A stretch of DNA of 64,000 nucleotides from Candidozyma auris (lineage: Eukaryota > Ascomycota > Pichiomycetes > Serinales > Metschnikowiaceae), in contig NC_072816.1 in the NCBI RefSeq assembly GCF_003013715.1, forward strand, positions 1 to 64,000. Direction: 5' to 3'. Position numbers and translations under genes: made by a program. The notes beneath the pieces were generated by a model. The model was not told the origin of the DNA. It was given only the letters and a program-made list of their open reading frames with translations, and did no database searches. Each line of letters begins with the position of its first letter. Positions within the stretch are counted from its first letter, which is position 1. Shown here piece by piece: positions 53,012 through 63,460 of the stretch.

Positions 53012-55738
53012 ATGGCAAAGGTCAAGAGCGAGCAAGAGGAACCAGATTTGAAAAATCAGCTGCAGAAGCTGCTGCTGGCGAAAACTCCGGGCCGCCAAAG
53101 TCAAATTCCTCCACAGCTGACAAGCCTAAAGCCTACACGATCAAATATAAGAGACCTAGAGGTTCAAGAGCATGTACCGTTTGTCGGGCCCGCAAAGTCC
53201 GTTGCGATGCCGAGATCCACATTCCTTGTACCAACTGTATCACTTTTGGGTGTGAGTGTGCTCCCAGAGACGAAGAAGAGGACTGGGACAAGACCCCAAG
53301 CCAGTGAAAAAAGGGCGAGAGGAAGATGGAGAAGACGCTTCTTATGCCCATGCTCATCCTCATCATCCACACCCTCATCTGCATTCTCACGCTGAAGCAC
53401 ATCCTCATACACCTGGTGGTGCGGAGGCTTCTTCGATTTCGATGCTGGCTGCCGAACCCATCCACAATATTTCCCAGGTGAGTGTGCCGCCTTCGTTGAC
53501 GTCGAACTATAAGACCAGACCTTCCATGCACAAGAAAGATATGCTTAATTCTAAAGCCAAGGCTGCCCTTACGTTTGTTGGCCATTCGAGTATTGGTGCT
53601 GTCACTCTGAGACTCGGGCAGAATCACGTCCAGCTCACCGAAGACTTGTTTGAAACAAGTGAGAACTACTCTGCGGACTCTGTGGAGCTTGAAATCTTGA
53701 AAATGAGAGGCGCATTTCTCTTGCCTCCTAAACAGTTGGCTCTAGACATCATAGAATCGTATTTTGAGCACATCCATCCGCTAATGCCCGTGATCAACAG
53801 AACTGAGTTCATGAGAAAGTTCAACGATCCCAACGACAGCCCGTCTCTCATGCTTCTACAAGCGGTGCTTTTATGCGGGTCGAGAGTGCTGGACAATCCT
53901 CTTCTTTTCGATAGCAAGGGCCTGAGCAATTTGGCGTCCTTGACCTTCTTCCGCAGAGCAAAGTCATTGTATGAAACAAATTACGAAAGTGATCCTGTTC
54001 TGATTGTGCAGACAGTTATTCTTATCGGTACGTATTGGGAGGGCCCTGAGGATGTCACCAGAAACTCCTTCTACTGGACCCGCGTTGGTGTTGGCTTGGC
54101 TCAAGGTTTTGGCTTTCATCGTGACGTCTCTTCATCTCCGTCTCACAGAAAATGATAAAAAGATCTGGCGCCGTATCTGGTGGTGTCTTTTTGAGAAAGA
54201 CCGTAACGTGGCCATCGCCTTTGGCAGACCTCCTGCCATTGATTTGACCGATTGTGATGTGCCCATGCTCACCATGGAAGATTTCAATGAGGACGACCAT
54301 GAGACGGGCATCAAATCTCCATACCCCGTTAACGAACTTCAAGCCTTGTATTTCATACATTTGGTCAAGTTGGCCGAGATCACTGGTATCATCATCAAGC
54401 ACCAGTACACAGTCAAAGCAGAGCTGATGAAACGAGTGAACAAGTTCAGTGTCATTCAACACTGTGACATGCTAATGGGTATTTGGTTCACAAACTTGCC
54501 TCCTCAACTACTGTTTTCTCTCACTGAATCATCAAAACAAAACTTTTACGCGTGTCTATTGAACGCACAGTACTATAACAGACTTTATTTGATTCACAGA
54601 GCAAACTTGTTGAGAATGGCTCGCTCTTCGTCAACCAATCCGAACAACTATAGGTATCCATCCTGGGGTATATCTTTCCAGGCTGCTCGCATGATTTCTA
54701 TTGTCTCGAAGATCTTGCTTGACAAGGGGGCCTTGAAATACTGTCCTGTTATGTTCGTGTACATCCTTTTCAGTGCATTGGTGATGTTGATTTACCACGT
54801 GGACTCGACAAACCCAGTGATTGCTTCGACCGCCTCCGATGCATTGTTTATTTCTCGTGCTGTCTTGAAGGAGCTCGCAAAGTACTGGCCGATTGCCAGT
54901 GTGCTTATAAAGTTGTTTGACAAGTATGCAAATGACAAGATGAAGAGAGCAGAGGTCATTGAGAGAAACAATCAGATCGTTGATCATCAGGAACGCCAGA
55001 AGACAAGACACTCTGATACTGGTGCTACGACACGCCCGGAGCGTGTTCAACACGAGAGAGAATATCAGACGGGTGGCCCAGCCTCTCCGGCAAATCTGGC
55101 CACCTCAGGTGTTTCTCCAAGAGGAAGTTCATATAACTATGGCTCGATGCCTCAGACTCTGCAACCACAGCCAAAACATCCCCAACCAGACCTCGAGCAG
55201 TTGGTGCGTCAGTATAAGAAGAAAGATCAGAAGGAGGATAGCAATGGACATGAACAAAGTGCTCAGCTGCATCATTCAAAGTCCAGTCATTCAAATGGAG
55301 AGCATACTCTACATCGGTCAACTCATTCCCTGACATTTCGTTGGTTACCGAAAAGGCACCCCCCTCCCAAGGCTTCTTTGAGAATTTCGAGCCAACACAA
55401 TTATTCCCCGCTGCAGGCATCAGTCATCCACCTCTCGCTCCCAGACGCCTGTTGCAAAGACAAGGAATGATGAAGGAGCAGCGACAGATGAAGAACCTAC
55501 CATGGATGATGCCGTTCAAACTGATGGTCTCGAGGCAGCTCAGCTGATGACACCTCTCACGAACGCCCAAAATAATTCAGGGCCCTTTGCTTCAGCCACT
55601 ACTGCCGGTGCACCTAACGATCTTTTCACCAACTTTATGGACAGCTCGTTCATCAACATGAACTTGCAAGCAACTGCAGAGGAAGATAACTACTTGAATG
55701 ACGATTTTGGATCGTTACTCAACTTTCAGTCCATGTAA
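53012..55738 (+). CDS. CTF1: Zn2Cys6 transcription factor, Ctf1-like (five frame changes)
   Basis: Resembles Candida Ctf1 and the cutinase transcription factors, which activate fatty-acid use and peroxisomal genes. Start MAKVKSEQEEPDLKNQ at 53012. The zinc cluster SRACTVCRARKVRCDAEI with PCTNCITFGCEC shows all six cysteines. A His-rich stretch (SYAHAHPHHPHPHLHSH) follows. The fungal TF middle domain has SYFEHIHPLMPVINRTEF, VILIGTYWEGPEDVTRNSFY, KKIWRRIWWCLFEKDRNVAI and FGRPPAIDLTDCDVPML. The C-terminus is acidic and ends NDDFGSLLNFQSM. The frame changes near 53090, 53295, 54140, 55345 and 55450; the first two look like a lost G and a lost C in short runs. About 909 codons. Probable sequence errors. 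The low-complexity end is the least certain part. Confidence 0.8.
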
Positions 55739-55784
55739 ACTATATCCGTCTCACGGCGTATGTGCTGTATATATATTTGAATAT

Positions 55785-56722
55785 TTAAAAAGTGCGTTTC
55801 CCTTTTGTCCTTTTCAGTTTTTTCCGGCCAAGACTCTCCAAGATTTCGCTTCTTTCAAGTCGTTGACTGTAGCCCACCATATTTTGCACGACCAGTTCGT
55901 ACATCTCCTGACTACTCTTCAACTCTCGTATTTGGGCCTGCCAAAGCGCACTGAGCTCGAGAAGCTGATTGAAGTTTTCTCTCATTTTCGTGAGCTTCTC
56001 CTCTAAAGCCTCGTCAGAGGATGTTTCAAGTATAGTCTCGACGTGTTTTGAAGATTGAACTCCTCAATGCCATCTAGAAGTGTGTTTGTCTGCGCTAGAA
56101 GTTGGCTCTTCTTCTCCTCATCCAACTTGAGGCTGTCAACGTTTGGCACCTCAAAGCCTGTCCAGTCTATGTCCTGTTCTGAAATAGATTTTTTTCGTTG
56201 ATGAGGCATCTGATGACTGATTTGCGCAACATTTCCCTTCTCCAACTCGTCCAAGTTGATCGGTATTCCGAGGTTCACTAGTAGTTTGTGTCTGATGTTC
56301 AGTCTGGTCCAGTTTGGAGGCAGAATGTGGGGTATTTTCGAAAGCAACAGAAATTGCTCTTTTGCGCCATTTCGAAGTAGCCCCTGCCCAGTAGGCACAC
56401 TCTTATATTCTGGGATTTTGAAAATTCGATCAAGTGTATATTGCACTCTTTCGTCTAGAAGGCTTTCACTTTGGAAAACGTCGCTGCTGAAAGTCGGCTC
56501 ACTCGTTTTCGGTGAGGTTTCATAAGATTCGGAAGCCTCCTCACCCTGAAATTCATCAAAGGACGCCTCATCAAAGGAGCCAAACTCGTCGTCCTCGTCT
56601 TGTGCTGGTGCCTCCGCCTGGCGCTCTTCCACGGGTGTTTGTGCATCGATTTTATCATCTATGAGCTCACCATTATCCACATTATTTGTATGCTTGGTTT
56701 TATTATCTATATCATCACTCAT
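55785..56722 (-). CDS. LAA2: Laa2-like clathrin/AP-1 accessory protein (one frame change)
   Basis: About 312 codons. The acidic N-terminal part contains DDEFGSFDEASFDEF, the [D/E]-x-F-G-x-F type of motif that binds gamma-ear domains of AP-1 and GGA adaptors. The middle WTRLNIRHKLLVNLGIPINL and DWTGFEVPNVDSLKLDEEKK and a C-terminal coiled coil (ENFNQLLELSALWQAQIREL) fit the layout of yeast Laa2 (YBL010C), which recruits Laa1 to AP-1 vesicles. The frame changes near 56040 (ACGTCGAGACTA); the next frame continues TILETSSDEALEEKL into the coiled coil. Assignment is by motif and layout, so moderate. It is convergent with CTF1, 46 bases apart. Confidence 0.55.
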
Positions 56723-57021
56723 TTGCTGCTAACTGAAGAACGTGTTTTAGTGCTTTTACGATTCTGTGGGCTGGCGTCGATACAAATATACTGCACAGAG
56801 ACGGGCTATCCCCAACACCACTACAAGGTGGAAGCACCAGTCAAATTGACGTACATCTAGGGAATTTCGCCACCGTGTTTATAGTTTTCCTCAAGACCTC
56901 CAAATTTTCGAGATGAAACAATAAACTCCTTAGTCATCGTGAGTCACCTTGATGAGCCTGCATGAGGGAACAAACATACATATATATCCAAACGATGATT
57001 TAGCAACCACAATTGTTACCC

Positions 57022-57612
57022 ATGTCTAACACAATCATCTTTTTCTCTGTGGGCAACCCTGGTCCTATGAACCGACACTCGGTAGGACATCTAATACTAA
57101 AACACCTCATTGAGGCATTCGGAGCTAGTCAGCTAGTGAAGAAAGGAAAGTACTCTTTCACCAAACTAGAAAATGTGTTTTTTGTCAAATCAAACAGTTA
57201 CATGAACGAATCTGGAGCGCTGCTCAAGACGTTTTTATCAACAGAACGGGTGAGTAATAGTACAATAGTCATTCTCTATGACGACTTTGAGTTGAACTTT
57301 CCCAAGGTTCGAATTCAGAATTTTAAGAAAAATGAGTCCCATAACGGCATCAAGTCAGTACAAAAAGCACTTTTATCGCTTCCGAACACAGTGTATAAGC
57401 TCGGTGTTGGCATCGGACCAAAGCCCCAGGGAGCTCTGAAAGATACCATGGCGGCATTTGTGTTGGCTGATTTTACCTTGGCCCAAAAGCAGTCTATGGT
57501 AGAAGCACTTCACGCAACCGAAGAATATGCATCGGCTATTATAGACAAAGATGGGGAAATTGGGGACTGCAACAAGCTCAATTCGCGTATAAGCAAGGTT
57601 CTAGAGGCCTAA
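57022..57612 (+). CDS. PTH1: Peptidyl-tRNA hydrolase, bacterial type
   Basis: Releases tRNA from peptidyl-tRNA, in yeast in mitochondria. The start is the ATG at 57022; an upstream in-frame TTG at 57013 is not needed. Motifs: VGNPGPMNRHSVGH with the catalytic histidine, FVKSNSYMNESG, LYDDFELNFPKVRIQ and FKKNESHNGIKSVQKAL, then LGVGIGPKP. 196 residues, close to yeast Pth1 (190). Intact frame. No clear cleavable presequence is visible. The 3' end is seven bases from the end of the converging lipase gene. Confidence 0.9.
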   Translation: MSNTIIFFSVGNPGPMNRHSVGHLILKHLIEAFGASQLVKKGKYSFTKLENVFFVKSNSYMNESGALLKTFLSTERVSNSTIVILYDDFELNFPKVRIQNFKKNESHNGIKSVQKALLSLPNTVYKLGVGIGPKPQGALKDTMAAFVLADFTLAQKQSMVEALHATEEYASAIIDKDGEIGDCNKLNSRISKVLEA

Positions 57613-57619
57613 AGAAAGC

Positions 57620-59856
57620 TTAGGCCAAAGTACTGCGGCGCATTCGCCTGGTGCCATTAGACTTGGGATGAGCTTTTTGAATGTCCTCGACAGCTTCTTC
57701 CAGAGAATCGTCAGAGTGCAATTCTAAATCTTCGTCAGAATATACATCATCTTCGGGCTCATCGTCATCATCGTCATCTTTACCATAGCGTATGTCGAAT
57801 GGTGAGGCAAAGTTTCGTCTAATTTCATCATCCGTCGATTCCACATCGCCTCTATCGCTAAGATTAGCTCTTGCAAGGAGATCTCTTGCGGCGGGTCCTT
57901 CGGAATAATCATCAGACTGCACTGCATTCGAGTCCGTGGGCGAAAGCAGCGTAGCTTCTTGGGGTTGTTTTTCTGCAAGAGCCGCTTTCTTTCCTCGTTC
58001 TATGGCTCTTTCTATCCCAAGTCTATGCTTAACGAAAAGAAGACGCGGCCACATACTGCGCTGGCCCTTGAGCAAGTATTCTTCCATCTGAGCCTCGCTA
58101 GGGTCCAGAAGTATATACCAATAGTCTTTCAATCTGTTACGTGGCCAAATAGTGATTGATCCGGTAAATCTCTGTAGCCACACATTCAGCCAGTCTTGCT
58201 CACGCCACATGGGAAGCAAATCTAGAGTTTTCACAATCTCGAGCCACTTTTGATCTCGAGCTTGAAGAGTTGCTCCAAGGCAGTAGCAATAAATCCTCCC
58301 CGAAGCGACGCAAATTTTTGTTTCTTGGTCTTTCTTCTAGGCGTAGCCACAGGTCGTCCCACAGTCCCTTTAGAGCAAAGAAAAATAGGGAAATATGAGG
58401 GTTCACCTGAGACACAATAGTAAAGTTGACATTGTAATAAGTGTTGAGTGCGTTGATAGGAATGTCTGTACGCAAGGAGCCATCTTTCCACTTAATGCCC
58501 AAGCTGAACGGAACAACCTCACCATTTTTGTCTTTCGTCATAAGCACAACGGGGTTGAGGATACCTGGAACAGCCGATGAGGCAAGAAGAGATGACCAGA
58601 TAATACAGTTTGGTGATGTGATTGAATTGCAAAGAATCACAGGTGAATGTGGTTCGGCTGGCACAGTGGAGATATTGAGACGACGGCCCGTGGCCTTGTA
58701 TGCTTCTTGAAAAGTGGTAGAGCCCTTTGTGAAGTAACACGATTTGCTCGCCCAGCTTACGGCATCGAATCTGGCTCCCGTACGTAAGAATCTAGGGATC
58801 CACATACCAAGGGTCTTCGCAAGCCGTGCTTTTCTTAGCTAAACGAGGCACCAAAAGTTGTCTGAGCTCTTCATCTGTCCTAGTGCACGCCAAAGCCGCT
58901 ATAAGACCACCACCTGAAGTTCCCGAGATAATCAGCGGGAGAACGTCGTTGTCTAGAAGCGCTTTGACGATACCGAAATGCGTATAAGCGAAGCAGGCGC
59001 CTCCGCTGAGGCACAAAGCTGATTTGCCGTAGTTTTCAGAACAACTTTGAAGAATTGACGTTTTTTCTTTGCCAGCACGACCAGCGTGCTTGCATTGGTG
59101 ACACAATCAATACAACGAATCACCTCGTCCACATATTCATGAACCAAATCTTTGGTGCCATAGTACTTGTGGGAGTAAAGTTGTTTGTTTTCGATTCCCG
59201 CAAAGTTCTTTTTGAGGCATCCTTGCAAAAACACCATCAAATTGGAGACGTCATTTTTTTTCCTCAACACTCTGATTCTGTGGATGGTCTTCTGGACAGT
59301 CTTGTAGTCGTAGTATGAGAACTTAGGGTTGTGAGACCACTCTTCAAGCCCAAGGTACTTGTCCAACGCTTTGGCGTTCTCCACCCACTCCTCGTATGTC
59401 TTTGAGTTTCTGAGCCGTTCTCGAAGCACCTTCCTCTCTCCTCTCCATGTGAATAGGTACTCCGACAAGGCCACATACCCTCTCACAATTGCATACAAAA
59501 CACAAAATAACCACCCAAATGAGAATGAACACCAACACTGGCCATCGGAGAAGCTTATACGATGACAGGTGCCGAAACTCGTTGGTGAACCGATCTCTGG
59601 TAGACAAGCTCTCCTTCTTCTTTGGCTTGGACCCCGTTATTGGAAACCAGTCTGATGCCAGCGCTATCAACGTTGGTTTCTCCAGATTCAAGGAGTCCAT
59701 CGCCTCTGCCTCCTGTTTCACTTCAGAATACTTGGGCAAACTTGGAGACGAGCTAGTCGAAAGGTAGTCGTCATCGTCCCACACGAGCGCTTTAGCAAAA
59801 GAGTGAATATCGTCTTCGTTGACGTAGGAGCAGTCTTCGTCAAAGAGCGCCGACAT
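57620..59856 (-). CDS. Patatin-type triacylglycerol lipase, Tgl4/Tgl5/SDP1 group (five frame changes)
   Basis: Lipid-droplet lipase with a DUF3336 N-terminal region and a patatin domain. From the start MSALFDEDCSYVNEDD at 59856: an acidic opening, a membrane segment (LLRWPVLVFILIWVVIL), then EYLFTWRGERKVLRERL and HKYYGTKDLVHEYVDEV (DUF3336). The patatin core has ALCLSGGACFAYTHFGIVKA, the nucleophile elbow ISGTSGGGLIAAL (GxSxG) and the aspartate motif KWKDGSLRTDIPINALN. The C-part has FTGSITIWPRNRLKDYW and a long acidic tail. The frame changes at about 59460, 59010, 58800, 58375 and 58240. About 745 codons. The parts are collinear with one lipase, so sequence errors are likely; five changes in one gene leave some doubt. 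Confidence 0.8.
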
Positions 59857-60360
59857 TGACGAAAGCTTTGAAGGTAGTAGCTTTCAGCTAGGATATGGTG
59901 AAAAGATTTCCCCAGTTTCGAGAGTGATTCGCAGATATTAGCAACCGCTGCTTCTGTCATGTGCCATGTGCGCACCTGTTGGGGTAGCAGAGGAGATAAC
60001 AGCTTGAATCGGTTGGATCAGGGGCGAAAGAAACGGAATTGGGTGATTTGGTGAGGTCAATTGGTCTTGAGGGTACCAGAAAGAGAATAAATAAGTAAAT
60101 CGTTTTTGATACAAAGAGCCAACTAGGGTGGGAAAGTCTATGACTATGGAAGACTTCAGCAGGAGATAAGAGTGACTTGAAAAACCACACAACAACTGAG
60201 AAAAGCCAAAAAAAAAGAAAAAAAAAGGTATTAGCTGGAGTATTCCCTCATATACTTGGCTGCTCGTTAGAAATGTTATTCTTTGTGTTTTTACTTTCTT
60301 TATTTTTATTTAAGTCAGACCAGGCGATGTCGTTGAATGATTTTCAGAGTGCATTGTTGG

Positions 60361-60372
60361 GTTTCGCAGCCA
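60361..60372 (+). promoter_or_regulatory. One-mismatch copy of the recurrent 12-mer (GTTTCGCAGCCA)
   Basis: Lies 505 bases upstream of the lipase start. Confidence 0.35.
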
Positions 60373-60845
60373 GCACTTTCTCAGGCAGATGAGCTGGATA
60401 CAATGGGTAGATACGCATCCAGCTTGACTTAGTTTTTTCAGTAAACATCTCATCATCAGCTATAATTTAGAGAATACTTCTTAAGCCAATGAATTTTGGG
60501 AATTTTTGGTAAGTCACTTCACCTCGCAACCGGCAAGGCGAGGATCGTTTTCAGCACATGTGGTTTAAAAGCAGAAGCCTGGAAGTAAGTGAAACAATGG
60601 CCGAGCCCAAATCAAATCTGAAGAGAACCTTTTCAGAAAAAGCTCCTGTGCAGCTACAAATGTTGCTGGTGAGGTGCTGCTATGAAAAGTGGACAAAATA
60701 TGGGGAAAAGGAGGGTAAATTCAAAAATCGAGCTCGTGCTCATGACACATAGTGAGGATGTCTGACTCTTATTATCGTTTTGGTGACGATTTTGTGGCGT
60801 TTTGGTTGATGGTTGAGGACTCGGAGAGGTGCATGGAGATAGTAC

Positions 60846-60857
60846 TTTTCGCAGCCA
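60846..60857 (+). promoter_or_regulatory. Recurrent intergenic 12-mer TTTTCGCAGCCA
   Basis: Exact copy in the gene-poor stretch; about 990 bases from the lipase start and not close to any gene I can support. Confidence 0.4.
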
Positions 60858-61743
60858 CTTCTTAAAGCGTGTAGCAATCTATCCTTGATTAATGTATGTC
60901 TAGCATTTATGAATGAAAAGGAATAAGAAAAAAGAAAAAAAAAGAGATATAACATTAGTTCAACTGCAGAAGATAGAGGACATAATCAATTAGGTCACTT
61001 TACGTAGAAGAGGTCAATACTCTGAGTCTGCTGATGCCAGAGTCAATTCGCAGTAGACTTGAGTCCACTTTCAAATGCTTGGGTTACATAGTACACAAGA
61101 TATATCTTGTAGTACACGTTCAGTAGGATTTCGTGTCTTGGATCACCCTGGCACCCCTCAAAGAGTGTCTGAGTGAGTCAAATATCTCAAACAAGTTCAC
61201 AGGACAGGACTGCCTGGGCTGCCGTAAATCTGCAAATTCTACATGGCCTTTTTATTTGTACCACCCGAGCAGCCTTTGATACGATGCACCCCACGACAGA
61301 ATAACAATAGAAGTCATATTTTGTATGTCTTGTACGTATGTGCTTACATTTATAAAGTTGCACAATCATTTATGCTCATAATGCTTGAAGCAGGAGGCAA
61401 AAGGATCTTAGAGAGGGTTACCCTTCTTGTGTTTACCAACAACAATGAAAGGTTGGTTGATAATCTAAGCAGGCTGAGCCCATAGAAGAGTCTTCGTAGA
61501 ATATTAGGAACCTCTACTATGCTCACTGCATAATTGAGAACTTCCACCCATCTATATCCTCTGACACCTTGACCAGGTCCGTGATATTAGGTGACAAGCT
61601 CGCAAGTTGCGGTTCCTCGGACTGGTTTTCTCCCTTTTGTCAAAGAGTTCCTGAGTGGGAGAATTTGCGTATCAAAAAAACGTGTAAAAAGTACTGAAAG
61701 CGCTTTTTGTCTCCTCTCGGTCTGGAAAATGATAATTAGGATA

Positions 61744-62085
61744 TCAAGTGAGCTCGTTAGTATCATAAGACTTGAAACTTTTACCGCTGATTATGGGATC
61801 AAATGTATAACCACTCAGCTTTCCGGGTATGAAGAAGTTTCCCACTGTAGGAGGGCGCTCATAAGACGATGATCTACAATCTTTCGCCACAATCATCTCC
61901 ACCAATCTGAGCACCGATTCCCTTTCGAGGGAGTTTGTTATGGCCACTATACTTTCAATCGCATATCTTCGATATAGATAACCATTGCAGCTCAATGGAT
62001 TAAGCATACGAATCTCATCGCCAAGCACCGTCGAAGGCACAGCGAATTCACCATCCTTTGGCGTGAGTATGAAAGATTCACCAGA
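61744..62085 (-). pseudogene. Possible decayed gene, unrecognised
   Basis: A minus frame of about 110 codons ends at 61744. It has balanced composition (NGYLYRRYAIESIVAITNSL, VLRLVEMIVAKDCRSS) but begins after a TAG with no ATG near the start. A second minus frame at 62119-62427 could belong to the same broken gene. No family recognised. Confidence 0.2.
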
Positions 62086-62688
62086 GCCATAAATTGGATG
62101 AATTCGACCTGACTGAGACTATTCATGTGAGTTGATGAGGTCAGCAGTCGTTGTGATTATTACATCAATTGCTATGCTGTTACACTGTGTACAAACTAAT
62201 ATCATCACCTCAAAAGAAGCAAAGGTCCAGCATTGCCTATACTTATTGAAGGAAGTATTCAAGCGACTTTCATTCATCTCCGTACCTTCATTCTTACCAT
62301 ACTCTATCCCAATTGTACTATGCACCCTCAGCCAGTGAAAGACACCGAACTGAAGGATCTGGCAAAAGTCTCTTTTTATTTGGAAGACTGGTGAGCTGGG
62401 GAGCATCATGAACTGGTTGTATTGCAACAGTAACTTGAAGCTTTATATAAAATTTTCGATTAGAGAATGGGTTTGCTCTTTGAACCCAAAACGCACAAAT
62501 CCCAGCATTTGAGAAACGCCCAAAATTGACCAAACCTTCATCTTAGGTAAGCTCTTCAAGGATATTGTTGAATTGATTCTTCAGCACCAGCACTTTCCCT
62601 GCTTAACTCCTCTTCTCCCTAACGGTTGTAGCCCGGCTCTTGAGAATCCTACATAGATTAGTCTACCTTCACTTCACTACAACGTGCT

Positions 62689-63384
62689 ATGCCAATCTCC
62701 ATTCTCGACATTGAAGGCACTGTGTGTCCCATCAGCTTCGTCAAAGAGACTTTATTTCCCTATTTCCTCGATAAAGTACCGGAATACTTGAACACGGTCA
62801 CTTTTCCTTTAGATCCATCCCACGGTGCCCTCGCAAAAACACTTCTGGGGTTTCCATCTGAACATACTCAAAGCAAGGACACTTTATTACGTCACCTCAG
62901 GCAATTGGTCGAAAATGACGTCAAGGAGGTGAACTTGAAGGCCTTTCAAGGAACTGTTTGGAAGGAGGGTTACGAAAAGGGCGACATAATGGCTCCAGTG
63001 TACCAAGATGCTATAGATTTCATAAGGAGTCCAGAGAATAAGATCTACATATATTCATCGGGGTCAATTCCAGCCCAGATATTGCTCTTCCAACACGTAA
63101 ACGTTGAGGGAAAATCCACCGACTTGACCTCGTTCATTCTGGGTTACTTTGATATAAGCACTGCTGGGTACAAGCAGGAAAGAAAAACCTACGAAAAGAT
63201 AGTCAAGGAAATAAGCGCGCCGGCCAGCGAACTCACCTTCTACTCAGACGTGACTAAAGAAGTCGAAGCTGCTACAGAAGCTGGTCTTAAAGCGGTAATA
63301 GTTGTGCGTCCAGGGAACGCTCCACTTTCGGCTGGAGACAAAGACAAGTTCAAAGTGATTGAGAGCTTTTCAACTGTGAATTGA
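62689..63384 (+). CDS. UTR4: Enolase-phosphatase E1 (methionine salvage)
   Basis: HAD-family enzyme that converts 2,3-diketo-5-methylthio-1-phosphopentane to the enol and then to acireductone in the 5'-methylthioadenosine salvage route, cytosol and nucleus. HAD motif I is LDIEGTVCPISFVKETLFPY, where the second acidic residue is glutamate, as is normal for this family. Motif II IYIYSSGSIPAQILLF, the GYFDISTAGYKQERKTYEKI lysine motif and the motif IV aspartate in LTFYSDVTKEVEAATEAG follow. 231 intact residues versus 227 in yeast. It is convergent with RAD23, 76 bases apart. Confidence 0.95.
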   Translation: MPISILDIEGTVCPISFVKETLFPYFLDKVPEYLNTVTFPLDPSHGALAKTLLGFPSEHTQSKDTLLRHLRQLVENDVKEVNLKAFQGTVWKEGYEKGDIMAPVYQDAIDFIRSPENKIYIYSSGSIPAQILLFQHVNVEGKSTDLTSFILGYFDISTAGYKQERKTYEKIVKEISAPASELTFYSDVTKEVEAATEAGLKAVIVVRPGNAPLSAGDKDKFKVIESFSTVN

Positions 63385-63460
63385 GCCAGGAATTCCACTC
63401 GTATTATGTGGGCATTAGTATACAGTAATCCTCCGTTGAGTTCTTGTTTGTACACCTTGT

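Larger units (their letters stand above)
59857..62688. other. Gene-poor region of 2.8 kb
   Basis: No convincing gene. Contains GTTTCGCAGCCA (60361-60372) and an exact TTTTCGCAGCCA (60846-60857), A/T runs near 60210 and 60940, and small frames. The best of these is on the minus strand at 61744-62085 (ILTPKDGEFAVPSTVLGDEI, LNPLSCNGYLYRRYAIESIV), open for about 110 codons without a proper ATG start; it may be a decayed gene. Confidence 0.4.
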
